From the NCBI GenBank assembly GCA_963736715.1, contig CAVTQA010000051.1:132110-196109 (forward strand): a stretch of DNA of 64,000 bases, in the 5' to 3' direction. The position numbers and the translations under genes were made by a program. Numbering within the stretch: position 1 is the stretch's first letter; every line of letters begins with the position of its first letter. Of the stretch, positions 1 through 9,090 are shown one piece after another. Under the pieces are notes generated by a model that worked only from the letters and a program-made list of their open reading frames with translations, was not told the DNA's origin and did not search any database. This DNA comes from AP-15 sp963736715. Its GTDB lineage: Bacteria > Pseudomonadota > Alphaproteobacteria > ATCC43930 > CGMCC-115725.

Positions 1-1393
1 GCTCGGCCTTGATGCCGATCGCGATCTCGGTCAGCGCGGCTATCACCATCAAGCCGGCGCCCAAGAGATATCCGTAGAACACCGCCCCGCGCTCTCCCGA
101 ACCGACCAAAGTCCCGAAGAGCCACGGCGAGACGACGCCGCCCAGCGCGGTGCCGACCGCATAGAAGAAGGCGATGGCGAGGGCCCGCGCTTCGATCGGG
201 AAGCTCTCGCTGACCGTCAGATAGGCCGAGCTCGCCGCCGCCGAGGCGAAAAAGAAGATCCCGGTCCAGCACAGGGTCAGCTGTGCGGCGGTAAGAACGT
301 CTTCGCGGAAGAGATAGCCGACGATCGCCAGCAGCACGCCGGAGAGAGCATAGGTCGAGGCGATCATCGGCTTGCGCCCGATGCTGTCGAACAGCGGCCC
401 GAGCAAGAGCGGTCCGCAAAAATTGCCGAGCGCAAAGGGCAGCACATACCAACCGATCGAGGCCGAGGGCACGCCGTAGAATTTCGTCAGGACAAGTGCG
501 TAAGTGAAAAAGATGGCGTTATAGAAAAACGCCTGCGTAGCCATCAGCACGAGCCCGAGGATAGCGCGCTGCGGATAGTCGCGGACGATCGCCAGCACCA
601 TGCGCACCATCGGCGTGCGCGAGCTTGCGGCGAGGCGAATTCTTCCGCCCGACGGCGCCGGAAGTTTTGCTTCGGCGGCATGCGCGACCCGGCGCTCGAT
701 CTCCTCGGTCACCTTTTCCGCCTCGTCGGGACGGGCGTGCAGGATCAGCCAGCGCGGGCTTTCCGGAATGAATCGGCGCAAGCCGACGATACCGAGGCCG
801 AGCACCGCGCCGATGCCGAAGGCGGCGCGCCAGCCCCAATCCGCGGGCAAGATACCCGGCCGCAGAAAGGCGATGGCGCCACCTGCGCCGAGAGCCGCGC
901 CAAGCCAGAAGCTGCCGTTGATTGCCAGGTCGGTGCGACCGCGAAAGCGTGCCGGAATCAGTTCCTGGATCGCCGAGTTGATCGCGGTGTATTCGCCGCC
1001 AATGCCGGCGCCGGTCAACGCACGGAACACGGCAAAGCTCCAGAAATCCCAAGACAACGCCGTCGCCGCCGTCGCGGTCAAATAAAGGCCCAACGTCACC
1101 ATGAACAGCCGCTTGCGGCCGAAGCGGTCGGTCAGATAGCCGAACAGCACCGCACCGGTGATCGCGCCGAGGAGGTAGGCGCTGCCGACGAGCCCGACCT
1201 CGGCCGCCGTGAAATGCAATACCGGGCTCTCCATCAAAGCGCCGGCGATCGATCCCGCCACAGTCACTTCGAGCCCGTCGAGAACCCAGGTGATGCCGAG
1301 CGCCACGACAACGAGAGTGTGAAATCGTGTCCAGGGCAATCGGTCGAGCCGCGCCGGGATATCCGTTTCAATGACTGTCGCTGCTTTGGGCAT
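1..1393 (-). CDS. MFS metabolite:H+ symporter, 3' end outside window
   Basis: The reading frame runs from an ATG at 1393 through base 1 without a stop, giving about 464 residues, so nearly the whole of a 12-helix major facilitator is present and only the C-terminus is missing. The loop after helix 2 carries the MFS signature GYLTDRFGRKR (residues 85-95). An Asp sits in the first helix (WVLDGLEV, D40) and GIGGEYTAINSAIQELIP lies around helix 4, as in the sugar/aromatic-acid proton symporter group. A long soluble loop separates the two six-helix halves. The substrate cannot be read from the sequence. It is divergent from the molybdenum hydroxylase gene and has no frameshift, in contrast to genes after 5.6 kb. 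The family call is firm; the substrate is unknown. Confidence 0.85.
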   Translation of the reverse strand, partial: MPKAATVIETDIPARLDRLPWTRFHTLVVVALGITWVLDGLEVTVAGSIAGALMESPVLHFTAAEVGLVGSAYLLGAITGAVLFGYLTDRFGRKRLFMVTLGLYLTATAATALSWDFWSFAVFRALTGAGIGGEYTAINSAIQELIPARFRGRTDLAINGSFWLGAALGAGGAIAFLRPGILPADWGWRAAFGIGAVLGLGIVGLRRFIPESPRWLILHARPDEAEKVTEEIERRVAHAAEAKLPAPSGGRIRLAASSRTPMVRMVLAIVRDYPQRAILGLVLMATQAFFYNAIFFTYALVLTKFYGVPSASIGWYVLPFALGNFCGPLLLGPLFDSIGRKPMIASTYALSGVLLAIVGYLFREDVLTAAQLTLCWTGIFFFASAAASSAYLTVSESFPIEARALAIAFFYAVGTALGGVVSPWLFGTLVGSGERGAVFYGYLLGAGLMVIAALTEIAIGIKAE

Positions 1394-1760
1394 CAGTTTG
1401 CCTACTGTTGCGTTTTCTTTGTCAGCCCAAAGACAACAATCCGGAATTCACTCCGATCTTTGGTAACGGCCGTGCCGGCACGGTGTTTCAAAGGGACATC
1501 ACACGGCTGTCTAGCAGCAATGATGGATCGCGGGTCGGAAGATGCCGACTTGAAACAACGCGAATACCGCGACGAGAAGGGTGAAGTCCACCACCACACC
1601 CGGACCTATATGCAGCAGCACAAGGGCGAGCGGGAAGAACGGTAGCGCTCTCGCCACGGGGAGCCGCCTCGGTGGCTCCCTCTTTCTGCCGCCGAAAGGC
1701 ATGGCCGCCGAGCCTCCGCGACCCTATCCTTATTGTGACGCGCCTCGGAGGTCATGTCCC
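1394..1760. other. Divergent intergenic region with one possible micro-gene
   Basis: This 367-bp stretch separates the divergent transporter and molybdenum-hydroxylase genes and must contain both promoters. I see no convincing sigma-70 boxes and no strong inverted repeat. A GGAGG at 1747-1751 lies nine bases before the hydroxylase ATG and fixes that start. The only other content is the 41-codon frame at 1520-1645. Confidence 0.5.
1520..1645 (+). CDS. Possible 41-residue charged, His-rich small protein
   Basis: A short frame encodes 41 residues beginning MMDRGSEDADLKQREYRDEK, followed by a histidine cluster (HHH at 24-26) and an Arg/Glu-rich tail. The composition (acidic and basic residues, Gln, His; no hydrophobic helix) is not what chance translation of high-GC DNA gives, which would be Arg/Ala/Pro-rich. 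That is the main argument for it being real. No clear Shine-Dalgarno precedes it; a second ATG follows at 1523. It resembles small cytosolic hypothetical proteins of Rhizobiales from memory only. No function is assigned, and it could be a chance frame. Confidence 0.45.
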   Translation: MMDRGSEDADLKQREYRDEKGEVHHHTRTYMQQHKGEREER

Positions 1761-4100
1761 ATGAAGCAGTTCGGCATCGGTCAGCCGGTCCGCCGCGTCG
1801 AGGATCGGCGTTTCATCACCGGCCACGGCAATTACGTCGACGACATCAGCCGGCTCCGTCAGGCGCACGCCTTCATGCTGCGCTCACCGCATGCGCATGC
1901 CCGAATCACGGGGATCGATGCAGCCGCGGCTCTCGCCGCCCCCGGTGTGATTGCCGTCTTCACCGGAGAAGACCTCGCGCGGGACGAGATCGGCGACATC
2001 CCTTGCGTCAGCGCCATCACCAACCGCGACGGCTCACGATCGGTGCTGCCGCCGCATCCGGCCATCGCGCGCGGCAGAGTGCGGCACGTCGGCGACACGG
2101 CCGCGATGGTCGTCGCGGAAACCTCCGCCGCGGCGCGCGATGCCGCCGAACTGATCGCCGTCGATTACGAACCCCTGCCCGCCGCCGTCGACACGGCGTG
2201 CGCCCTCGATCCGGGCCAGCCGCAGGTGTGGGACGAGGCACCGGGCAATCGTTGCTTCGATTGGGAGGTCGGCGACGGGGCCGCGGTCGAGCGCGCAATG
2301 ACGGCAGCGCGCCATCGCATCAGCCTTGATCTCGTCAACAACCGGGTCGTGGTCAATTCGATGGAGCCGCGCGGCGCCGTTGGCGAATACGATCCGGGGG
2401 ACGAAACCTATACCCTGTGGAGTTCGACGCAGGGCTCGCATTTCGTCCGCAATCTGCTCGCCGGCCACGTATTCAAGATACCCGAGAACAGGATCCGCGT
2501 CGTGACGCGCGACGTCGGCGGCGGCTTCGGAATGAAATTGTTTCTTTATCCCGAGCATGTACTCGTGCTGTGGGCCGCCAGGAAAGTCGGCCGCCCGGTG
2601 AAATGGATCCCCGACCGCTCCGACGCCTTCATGACCGACACGCAGGGCCGCGACAACGTCACCCGGCTCGAATTGGCTTTGGATGAGGATCTCCGTTTTC
2701 TTGCTCTCGACGTCACCTTGATTGCCAATATGGGCGCCTATCTGTCGAACTTCGCGCCGGAGATTCCGACCGCATCGGGGGCCGTCATGCACAGCGGCGT
2801 CTATGCGATCCCGGTGATCCATGTCGGCGTCAAGGGAGTGTTCACGAACACCGTGCCGGTCGACGCCTATCGCGGCGCCGGCCGTCCGGAGGCGGCCTAT
2901 GCCGTCGAGCGACTGGTTGATTATGCCGCGCGCGATCTCGGAGTGCCTCCCGAGGAGCTGCGGCGGCGCAATTTCATCAAGCCCGAGGCGATGCCGTTCC
3001 AGACCCCACTCGGGCTCAACTATGACAGCGGCGAGTTCGCCCGCAACATGGACCAGGCGCTCGCCGCCGCCGATCTCGCCGGCTTTCCGGCAAGGCGCGC
3101 CGCGACGCGAGCGCGGGGCCATTACCGCGGGCTCGGGCACGCCGTTTATATCGAGCAATCGGGCTTCCCGCCCGATGAATTCGCCGAATTGCGCTTCGAC
3201 CCTAGCGGCACCCTGACGATCCTGATGGGGACGCAGTCGTCGGGACAAGGGCATCAGACCGCTTACACGCAGTTGGCCGCCGAGCGTCTCGGCGTCGGCC
3301 CGGACAAGGTGCGGGTCTTGCAAGGCGACACCGCGGCGATCTCGTTTGGCCGCGGCACCGGCGGCTCGCGCTCGATCCCGGTCGGCGGTGCATCTCTGGT
3401 CCAGGCTGCTGACAAGCTGATCGCCAAGGGGCGCCGAATCGCCGCGCACCTGTTCGAGGCGGCCGAGGCGGATGTCGAATTTGCCGACGGCGTCTTCTCG
3501 GTTAGCGGCACCGATCGCCGGCTCGGCATCGAGGAGGTGGCGCGGGCCGCCTTCGATCCGGCGCGGCAGGCCCCCGGGGTCGAGCCCGGCTTCGACGAGA
3601 GCGGGCATTTCACGCCGCCGCAGCCGACCTTCCCCAATGGCTGTCATGTGTGCGAAGTCGAGATCGAACCCGATACCGGGCATATCGACATCTTGCGCTA
3701 TCTCGTGGTCGACGACTTCGGTACGGTCATCAATCCGCTGCTGCTCGCCGGGCAGGTCCAGGGCGGGGTTGCGCAAGGGGTCGGCCAGGCGATGCTCGAA
3801 CGAACCGTCTTCGACCCCGAGACCGGGCAGTTGCTGACCGGCTCATTGACCGATTACTGCATCGCCCGCGCCGAGGACCTGCCGGCGATCGAGTTCGCCT
3901 ACAACATCGTGCCGTGCCGCACCAACCCGCTCGGCGTCAAGGGCGCCGGCGAGGCCGGGGCGATCGGCGCTCCACCCGCGCTGGTCAACGCGGTCGTCGA
4001 CGCGCTCGCCGAACTCGGCATCGAGCATCTCGACATGCCGTTGACCCCGGAGCGCGTGTGGCGGGCGATCCGCGCCGCCGAGCAACGGAAAGCGGCATGA
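1761..4100 (+). CDS. Xanthine dehydrogenase-family molybdopterin-binding subunit
   Basis: A 779-residue molybdenum hydroxylase large subunit (CoxL/XdhB type). The start at 1761 is preferred over upstream in-frame ATGs because GGAGG lies nine bases upstream and the protein then opens with the family N-terminus KQFGIGQPVRRVEDRRFITG. The N-terminal a/b-hammerhead domain is followed by the two Mo-cofactor domains. The active-site loop reads AYRGAGR (residues 369-375), the form II type, not the AYxCSFR loop of true CO dehydrogenase, so CO oxidation is not supported. The catalytic glutamate lies in GAGEAGAIG (E731). The FAD and 2Fe-2S subunits expected with this protein are absent from the flanks, so its electron-transfer partners must be encoded elsewhere. 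It overlaps the next gene by ATGA. The substrate is unknown. Confidence 0.88.
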   Translation: MKQFGIGQPVRRVEDRRFITGHGNYVDDISRLRQAHAFMLRSPHAHARITGIDAAAALAAPGVIAVFTGEDLARDEIGDIPCVSAITNRDGSRSVLPPHPAIARGRVRHVGDTAAMVVAETSAAARDAAELIAVDYEPLPAAVDTACALDPGQPQVWDEAPGNRCFDWEVGDGAAVERAMTAARHRISLDLVNNRVVVNSMEPRGAVGEYDPGDETYTLWSSTQGSHFVRNLLAGHVFKIPENRIRVVTRDVGGGFGMKLFLYPEHVLVLWAARKVGRPVKWIPDRSDAFMTDTQGRDNVTRLELALDEDLRFLALDVTLIANMGAYLSNFAPEIPTASGAVMHSGVYAIPVIHVGVKGVFTNTVPVDAYRGAGRPEAAYAVERLVDYAARDLGVPPEELRRRNFIKPEAMPFQTPLGLNYDSGEFARNMDQALAAADLAGFPARRAATRARGHYRGLGHAVYIEQSGFPPDEFAELRFDPSGTLTILMGTQSSGQGHQTAYTQLAAERLGVGPDKVRVLQGDTAAISFGRGTGGSRSIPVGGASLVQAADKLIAKGRRIAAHLFEAAEADVEFADGVFSVSGTDRRLGIEEVARAAFDPARQAPGVEPGFDESGHFTPPQPTFPNGCHVCEVEIEPDTGHIDILRYLVVDDFGTVINPLLLAGQVQGGVAQGVGQAMLERTVFDPETGQLLTGSLTDYCIARAEDLPAIEFAYNIVPCRTNPLGVKGAGEAGAIGAPPALVNAVVDALAELGIEHLDMPLTPERVWRAIRAAEQRKAA

Positions 4101-4870
4101 GCGCCGATCGTCAAGAAATGCTCGACATCGTATGCCGGACGGCAGTGGCCGCCGGCGAGGCCATCCTCAAGGTCTATGCAGAAGAATTCGACGTTCACCA
4201 CAAGACCGATAAGACGCCGGTGACCGAAGCCGATCTGGCCGCCGAGCGGATCATTATCGACCGGCTGATGTCAGCCTTTCCCGACATTCCTTGCGTCGCC
4301 GAGGAATTATGCGAGTCCGAGGGAACACCGCCTTGCTGTGATCGCTTCTGGGCCATCGATCCGATCGATGGTACTCGCGAGTTCATTGCGCGGAACGGCG
4401 AGTTCGCAGTGCTGATCGCGCTTGTCGAGGAAGGGCGGCCGGTGCTCGGCGTCGTCCACGGGCCCGCGGTCGGTCTGACCTACGCCGCGTGCGGTCCGGG
4501 CACCGCGACCCGCCGCCGCGGCGGTAGTGGCGCGGCAGAGCTGATCCACGCACGCGCACCTGAGGACGGGCTCGTCATCATCCACAGCCGGTCGCACGAG
4601 AACAGCCGGCGGCTCGCCGAGTTCCTGCAGGATTATCCAGTGCGGGCCCGCAAGAGCTGTGGCAGCGCCCTGAAATTCGGCGTCATCGCCGCCGGTGAGG
4701 CTGACCTCTACCCGCGTTTCGGCACGACGATGGAGTGGGACACCGCTGCCGGGCAAGCTATTCTCGAGGCCGCTGGAGGCCGCGTCGAAACGCTGGCAGG
4801 CACCCCTCTCACCTACGGAAAACCCGGCTTTAAAAACGACGGCTTTCTCGCTTGGGGCCGCCGAACCTGA
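4097..4870 (+). CDS. cysQ: CysQ-like 3'(2'),5'-bisphosphate nucleotidase (inositol monophosphatase fold)
   Basis: A 257-residue protein, the usual CysQ length, of the Mg-dependent, Li-sensitive phosphatase superfamily. Metal ligands are seen in VAEE (E69/E70), DPIDGT (88-93) and the late WDTAAGQAIL block. CysQ enzymes remove the 3'-phosphate from PAP/PAPS during sulfate assimilation; related family members act on inositol or histidinol phosphates, and the sequence alone does not fully separate these. The start codon overlaps the stop of the molybdenum hydroxylase (ATGA), so the two are probably translated together. The gene is intact. Confidence 0.75.
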   Translation: MSADRQEMLDIVCRTAVAAGEAILKVYAEEFDVHHKTDKTPVTEADLAAERIIIDRLMSAFPDIPCVAEELCESEGTPPCCDRFWAIDPIDGTREFIARNGEFAVLIALVEEGRPVLGVVHGPAVGLTYAACGPGTATRRRGGSGAAELIHARAPEDGLVIIHSRSHENSRRLAEFLQDYPVRARKSCGSALKFGVIAAGEADLYPRFGTTMEWDTAAGQAILEAAGGRVETLAGTPLTYGKPGFKNDGFLAWGRRT

Positions 4871-4943
4871 CCGGCGCCCGCGAGAGGGCTCGGCACCATA
4901 TCCGCAGTGCGCGGTGCGAAAGAGGGCGACGGAGCGGGCGAGC

Positions 4944-5530
4944 TCAGTAGACGACGACGCTGCGGATGGATTCGCCCGCGTGCATCAGATCAAAGCCCTT
5001 GTTGATCTCGTCGAGAGCCATCTTATGCGTGATCAGATCGTCGATGTTGATTTTGCCTTCCATGTACCAGTCGACGATTTTCGGCACGTCCGTGCGGCCC
5101 CGCGCGCCGCCGAAGGCGGTTCCCTTCCAGACGCGGCCGGTTACCAGCTGGAAGGGTCTCGTCGAAATTTCCTGGCCGGCGCCGGCGACGCCGATAATGA
5201 CGCTGACCCCCCAGCCGCGGTGGGCGCATTCGAGCGCCTGGCGCATGACATTGACGTTGCCGATGCACTCGAAGCTGTAATCGGCGCCGCCCTTCGTCAG
5301 GTTTACGAGATAGGGGACGAGGTCACCCTGAACCTCCTTCGGGTTGACGAAATGGGTCATCCCGAATTTTTCGGCCATTTCCCGCCGCTTTGGATTGAGA
5401 TCGACACCGACGATCATGTCGGCCCCGGCCATACGGGCACCCTGGATGACGTTGAGTCCGATGCCGCCGAGGCCGAAAACGACGACGTTGGAGCCAGGCT
5501 CGACCTTGGCCGTATTGATCACCGCCCCGA
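4944..5530 (-). pseudogene. frmA: C-terminal part of class III alcohol / S-(hydroxymethyl)glutathione dehydrogenase
   Basis: About 195 residues corresponding to the C-terminal half of a roughly 370-residue zinc alcohol dehydrogenase of the glutathione-dependent formaldehyde dehydrogenase class. It starts at IGAVINTAKVEPGSNVVVFG, includes the NAD-binding GLGGIG motif, and ends RSVVVY. The N-terminal catalytic half with the active-site zinc ligands and the structural-zinc cysteines is missing. In its place the frame continues upstream into ferredoxin reductase sequence. Glutathione-dependent formaldehyde oxidation is a proteobacterial trait, consistent with the genes to the left and inconsistent with the actinobacterial genes to the right. 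The gene is truncated by the contig join, or less likely by a real recombination. Confidence 0.82.
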
Positions 5531-5640
5531 TCTGGTGGTCGTTTAAGGTCCCGATATAAGCAATACGTCGCTGGCGCTGCTGCTGCTCGACCTTGCCCTC
5601 GCTCGGCCTGAGATCAGACCAGTTGATTCGAGCGTCGATG
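5525..5640. other. Chimeric junction between alphaproteobacterial and actinobacterial DNA
   Basis: Reading on the minus strand, ferredoxin-reductase sequence ends near 5,632 (VAALTDPDID) and alcohol-dehydrogenase sequence begins near 5,530 (IGAVINTAKV). The intervening hundred bases translate in frame but match neither family. Gene content, frameshift density and apparent codon habits change here. No transposase, terminal inverted repeat or target-site duplication is visible, so an assembly join is the simplest reading. Confidence 0.75.
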
Positions 5641-6839
5641 TCCGGGTCGGTCAGCGCCGCCACGTCGAGCTGCTTGCGCGAGCGGATCAGCGCCTGCACG
5701 TGCTCGTTGACGTCCCAGACGTTGACGTTCATCCCAGCGGTGACGACGCCGTCGTGCAGCCAGAAGGCGACGAACTCGCCGCTGGCGGCGTCGCCGCGGA
5801 ACACGACCTCGTCGGAGGGCGCGTTCAGCCCCGAGTACTCCATGCCGGCGTCGTACTGGTCTGAGAAGAAGTACGGCAGCTCGTCGTACGGGGCCGTGGT
5901 CACCAAGCATCGATCGCGCCGCCGCCGGCCCCTGGTTGAGCGCGTTGGCCCAATGCTCGACGCGCACGCGCCGCTCGTAGAACGGGTGCCAGTGATTGGC
6001 GATGTCGCCGGCCGCGAACACGTTCGGCGCTGAGCTCTGCAGCCGCGGGTCGACCAGGATCCCGTTGTCGGTGTCGAGCCCGGCCCGCTGGCCGAGCTCG
6101 ACGTTGGGCGTGGCCCCGGCGCCGACCACGACGAAGTCGCACTCGACCACGCGACCCGAATCGGTGCGCACGCCGCTGACCGACCCGTCGCCCTCGAACG
6201 CGGCGGCGCCGTCGCTCGAGCACCAACTCGACCCCCTGGCCGGCGTGGAGGTCGCGATAGAACTGGCCTACCGCTCTGGCCGAAGACCCTCGCATTCGGG
6301 AGCGCCTGCGTCGGCGACCATGGTCACCTCCACGCCGCGCTGGCGGGCGCTCGCGGCGACCTCGGAGCCGATCCAGCCGCTGCCGATGACCGCCAGGTGG
6401 CCGCCGCGCGTCGAATCCGTGCGCGGATCGCGTCGCTGTCGGCGATCGTGCGCAGGTAGTGGATGCCGTCGAGCTCCGCGCCGGGCAGCTGCAGTCGACG
6501 CGGGCTCGAGCCGGTCGTGAGCAGCAGCGCGTCGAACCGGAGCCGGTTCCCGCCGCCGAGTTCGACGCTTCCGGCGGCCGGTCGATCGCCGTCGCGGTCG
6601 TCCCAAGCCGCAGCTCGATCTCCTGATCCTTGTAGAAGGCCTGATCGTGCACCTGCATCCCGTCGCGCTCGGATTCGCCGCGCAGGTAGTCCTTGCTCAG
6701 CGGCGGCCGCTCGTAGGGCAGCTCCTGCTCGGTGCCGACCAGCACGACCCGCCCGTCGAAGCCGCGCTCGCGCAGCTCCGCTGCGGCCTTGGCGCCCGCG
6801 AGGCTGGCGCCGACGATCACGAATGTCTTGTCGTTCATG
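5632..6839 (-). CDS. NAD(P)H:ferredoxin reductase-type FAD oxidoreductase, frameshifted
   Basis: This is a class of FAD/NAD flavoprotein that passes electrons from NAD(P)H to ferredoxins of Rieske oxygenases or P450s. The ATG at 6839 opens KTFVIVGASLAGAKAAAELR, with a near-canonical FAD Rossmann motif and then YERPPLSKDYLRGE. A second dinucleotide motif (LAVIGSGWIGSEVA) appears in another frame near 6,420-6,360, and the FAD-closing VFAAGDIANHWHPFYERRVR near 6,040 in a third. At least four frameshifts are therefore needed. The C-terminal domain (PYFFSDQYDAGMEYSG) is readable. The extreme C-terminus is cut by the junction at about 5.6 kb. It is divergent from the aldo/keto reductase. Confidence 0.75.
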
Positions 6840-6950
6840 CGTGTACTTCTACAGGAGGCGACGCGGCGCCGTGGCGAAACCCTGCTCGGCCTCTTGTGGC
6901 GTGCCGCGTCCGGGTGCACCATCGTTGTGGCACAAGGAAAGGAAAAGCCA

Positions 6951-7836
6951 GTGGCAACCCAGACAATCTCCACCGACACCTTCACGATGACCGACGGACT
7001 CACCGTCACGCGCATGGGCTACGGCGCGATGCAGCTTGCCGGCCCAGGCGTGTTCGGGCCTCCCGCGACCGCGCAGCCGCGGTCGCGCTGCTGCGCGAGG
7101 TGGTCGCACTCGGGATCACCCACATCGACACGAGCGATTTCTACGGACCGCACGTCACCAACCAGATCATCCGTGAGGCCCTGCATCCCATATCCGGACG
7201 GACTTCCATATCGTGACCAAGGTCGGGGCCGAGCGGGACGTCGAGGGGCGGATGGCCCATGGCGCGGGAACCGGAGCAGCTGCGCGCGCAGGTGCACGGA
7301 AACCTCCGAGAACCTAGGCGTCGACGTGCTCGACGTCGTCAACATGCGCGTCGGCGGCGGCGATGACGGTACGGGCCGTCGCCGGCTCGATCGCCGAGTG
7401 CTATGGGACGCTGGCCGAGATGCAGCAGCGAGGGGCTGATCCGGCATCTCGGCATCAGCACCGCCTGCCGGAGCAGATCGCCGAGGCGCAGGCGATCGCA
7501 CCCGTCGTGTGCGTCCAGAACTTCTACAACGTCGCAGGCCGAAGCGACGACGCCCTGATCGACTTGCTGGCCGAGCAGGGCATCGCCTATGTGCCGTACT
7601 TCCCGCTCGGAGGCTTCACGCCTCTGCAGTCCGATGCGCTCAGCGGCGTGGCTGCCCGCCTCGGTGTGAGCCCGATGACGGTCGCGCTCGCCTGGCTATT
7701 GCAGCGCTCGCCGAACATCCTGTTGATTCCGGGCACGTCCTCCTCGGCGCACCTGCACGAGAACGTCGCGGCTTCGGAGCTGACGCTGTCGGCTGACGAC
7801 GTGGCGGAACTTGACCGGATCGGCGCGGCCGCCTGA
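6951..7836 (+). CDS. Aldo/keto reductase, frameshifted
   Basis: NAD(P)H-dependent reductase with the AKR TIM barrel. A GTG at 6951, preceded by an AAGGAAAGG ribosome site, opens VATQTISTDTFTMTDGLTVT. GYGAMQLAGPGVFG is the first barrel strand. HIDTSDFYGP carries the catalytic Asp and Tyr but sits in a second frame. The end (GVSPMTVALAWLLQRSPNIL, then an SSAHLHENVAA cofactor-binding segment) is back in a third frame and stops at 7836. Four or more one-base shifts between about 7,060 and 7,430 break the middle. Length (about 290 residues) matches the family. The physiological substrate is unknown. Confidence 0.72.
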
Positions 7837-7870
7837 TCGGCGCTAAGCCGCGGGCGCCGATGGCGCGCGA

Positions 7871-8636
7871 TCAGCGTCGCTCGGTCGGGATGCTGGTCTC
7901 GCGCAGGACCACGTCGATCGCGTCCGCGAGCTCGTCGCTGTCGGGCCTGGGGCCGTCGAAATCCAGGAACCAATGCCGGCTGATGCTCGCCAGCCATTGG
8001 TCGTCCTTGTCGTCGTGCTTTATGGCCAGCAGCCCGAAGCGCGTGATCGCGCGCTGGCGGCCGGTGAGATCGGAGTAGAGCAACTCGATCGTGATCGTCT
8101 CGCGCTCGTCGATCGCCTTGGCCAGCGCAGCCCGCAGCGGGTCGTCCGGATTACGCAGCGCGCCCTGCCACATGCCGGTGTCGCCGCCCGCGATGAAGAG
8201 GTCGCGCGTCTGCATGTGGAAGGCCTCCTCCGGGTCGTGGTTGGGCTGCTGCCTCGTTCATCGTGAGTCCGGCCTTGACTGACCAGCCCTGACAGACGCC
8301 GATGCCATTGCCGACGTTGCGGACATTGATCGCCAGGTAGACGTTGCCATTGACGTGGTCTGCGGCTGCATGCCCGCCCTCGGCGCTGACCCAGTGGCCG
8401 TCGGCGAAGTTCAGCTTCTGCTTCGGGTCGTCGAGGCGCGATGGGACCAGGATCGGCCTGCGCTGCTCCTGCAGCGCCACCTCGGCGATCAGCGCCGAGC
8501 GGTTGGACGAGCGGACCGCGGCGAACGTGGCGATCGCCAGCACGAGCGTGCCGGCGGCGGTTGCGAGGGACGAGAGCGTCACCCAACCGATCGCGAAAGC
8601 GAGCATTCGCAGAGTTTGCCGCGTCGCTCGGCGCAT
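7871..8636 (-). CDS. Membrane-anchored protein of unknown function, one frameshift
   Basis: Two overlapping frames join into one protein of about 254 residues. The N-terminal part has one transmembrane helix (roughly residues 15-38, WVTLSSLATAAGTLVLAIAT) followed by an ALQEQRRPILVPS segment. The C-terminal part (FIAGGDTGMWQGALRNPDD to SIPTERR) is soluble. The frame changes near 8,240. I do not recognise a family with assurance; the pattern of a short signal-anchor plus a beta-rich domain recurs in actinobacterial hypothetical proteins. It sits tail to tail with the aldo/keto reductase and divergent from the ArsR regulator. Confidence 0.5.
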
Positions 8637-8707
8637 GCGGAACCGCCGCGGCGAGCTCCCGCGCCGATGCCGCGAGCCGGGCTTGCACCGACGACGCTGA
8701 ACGTGTA

Positions 8708-8731
8708 ACCTACAACCATATGGTTGTAGGT
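8708..8731. promoter_or_regulatory. Perfect 24-bp palindrome over the ArsR start codon (candidate operator)
   Basis: The left half ACCTACAACCAT is followed by its exact reverse complement ATGGTTGTAGGT, with no spacer. The ATG of the ArsR gene (8720-8722) lies at the centre. Placement over the translation start, in a gene pair whose first member is an HTH repressor, suggests autoregulation by ArsR binding. Confidence 0.75.
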
Positions 8732-9090
8732 CTGCTGTCGAATCGAACGCTCTCGGACGTCGAGGCCGACCGCGTGTTCCACGCGCTCGCGGACTCGACG
8801 CGCCGCGACATCCTCGCCCGCGCGATCGAGCGCGAGCAGTCGGTGTCGGCGCTCGCGCGCCACTACGAGATCAGCCTCACGGCCGTGCAGAAGCACGTGG
8901 CGGTGCTCGAACGCGCGGCGCTCGTCAGCAAGCACAGAAGTGGGAGGGAGCAACTCGTGGCTGCCGAACCGGAACACGTTGCGCCGGGCGACCACGCTGC
9001 TCGAGGCGTTCGAGCAGCTCTGGATCCAGCGCGCGAACCAAGATCGCCGAGATCCTCGCCGAAGCGGACGAGGAGAAGGAGACACGATGA
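8720..9090 (+). CDS. ArsR-family HTH repressor, frameshifted
   Basis: A winged-helix regulator of about 120 residues. It opens MVVGLLSNRTLSDVEADRVF and shows the ArsR core FHALADSTRRDILARAIE, then the recognition region YEISLTAVQKHVAVLERAAL and HRSGREQLV. After about 8,955 the frame shifts (NTLRRATTLLEAFEQLW continues the wing and dimer helix) and shifts again before a C-terminus of AEILAEADEEKETR. It lacks the metal-binding Cys pairs of ArsR/SmtB sensors. This subgroup is typically paired with an SRPBCC protein, as here (ATGA overlap). The 24-bp palindrome over its start is the likely binding site. Confidence 0.8.

Noticed and set aside
2034..3776. A 580-codon open frame antisense to the molybdenum hydroxylase
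   Set aside because: It lies entirely opposite a well-supported gene, has Arg/Asp/Gly-rich composition and no domain; long antisense frames are expected in high-GC DNA.
1761..4100. Aerobic CO dehydrogenase large subunit
   Set aside because: The active-site loop is AYRGAGR and not AYxCSFR, and no CoxM/CoxS genes are present.
5400..5800. Insertion sequence or integration site causing the chimeric join
   Set aside because: No transposase, terminal inverted repeats, direct repeat or tRNA is visible around the breakpoint.
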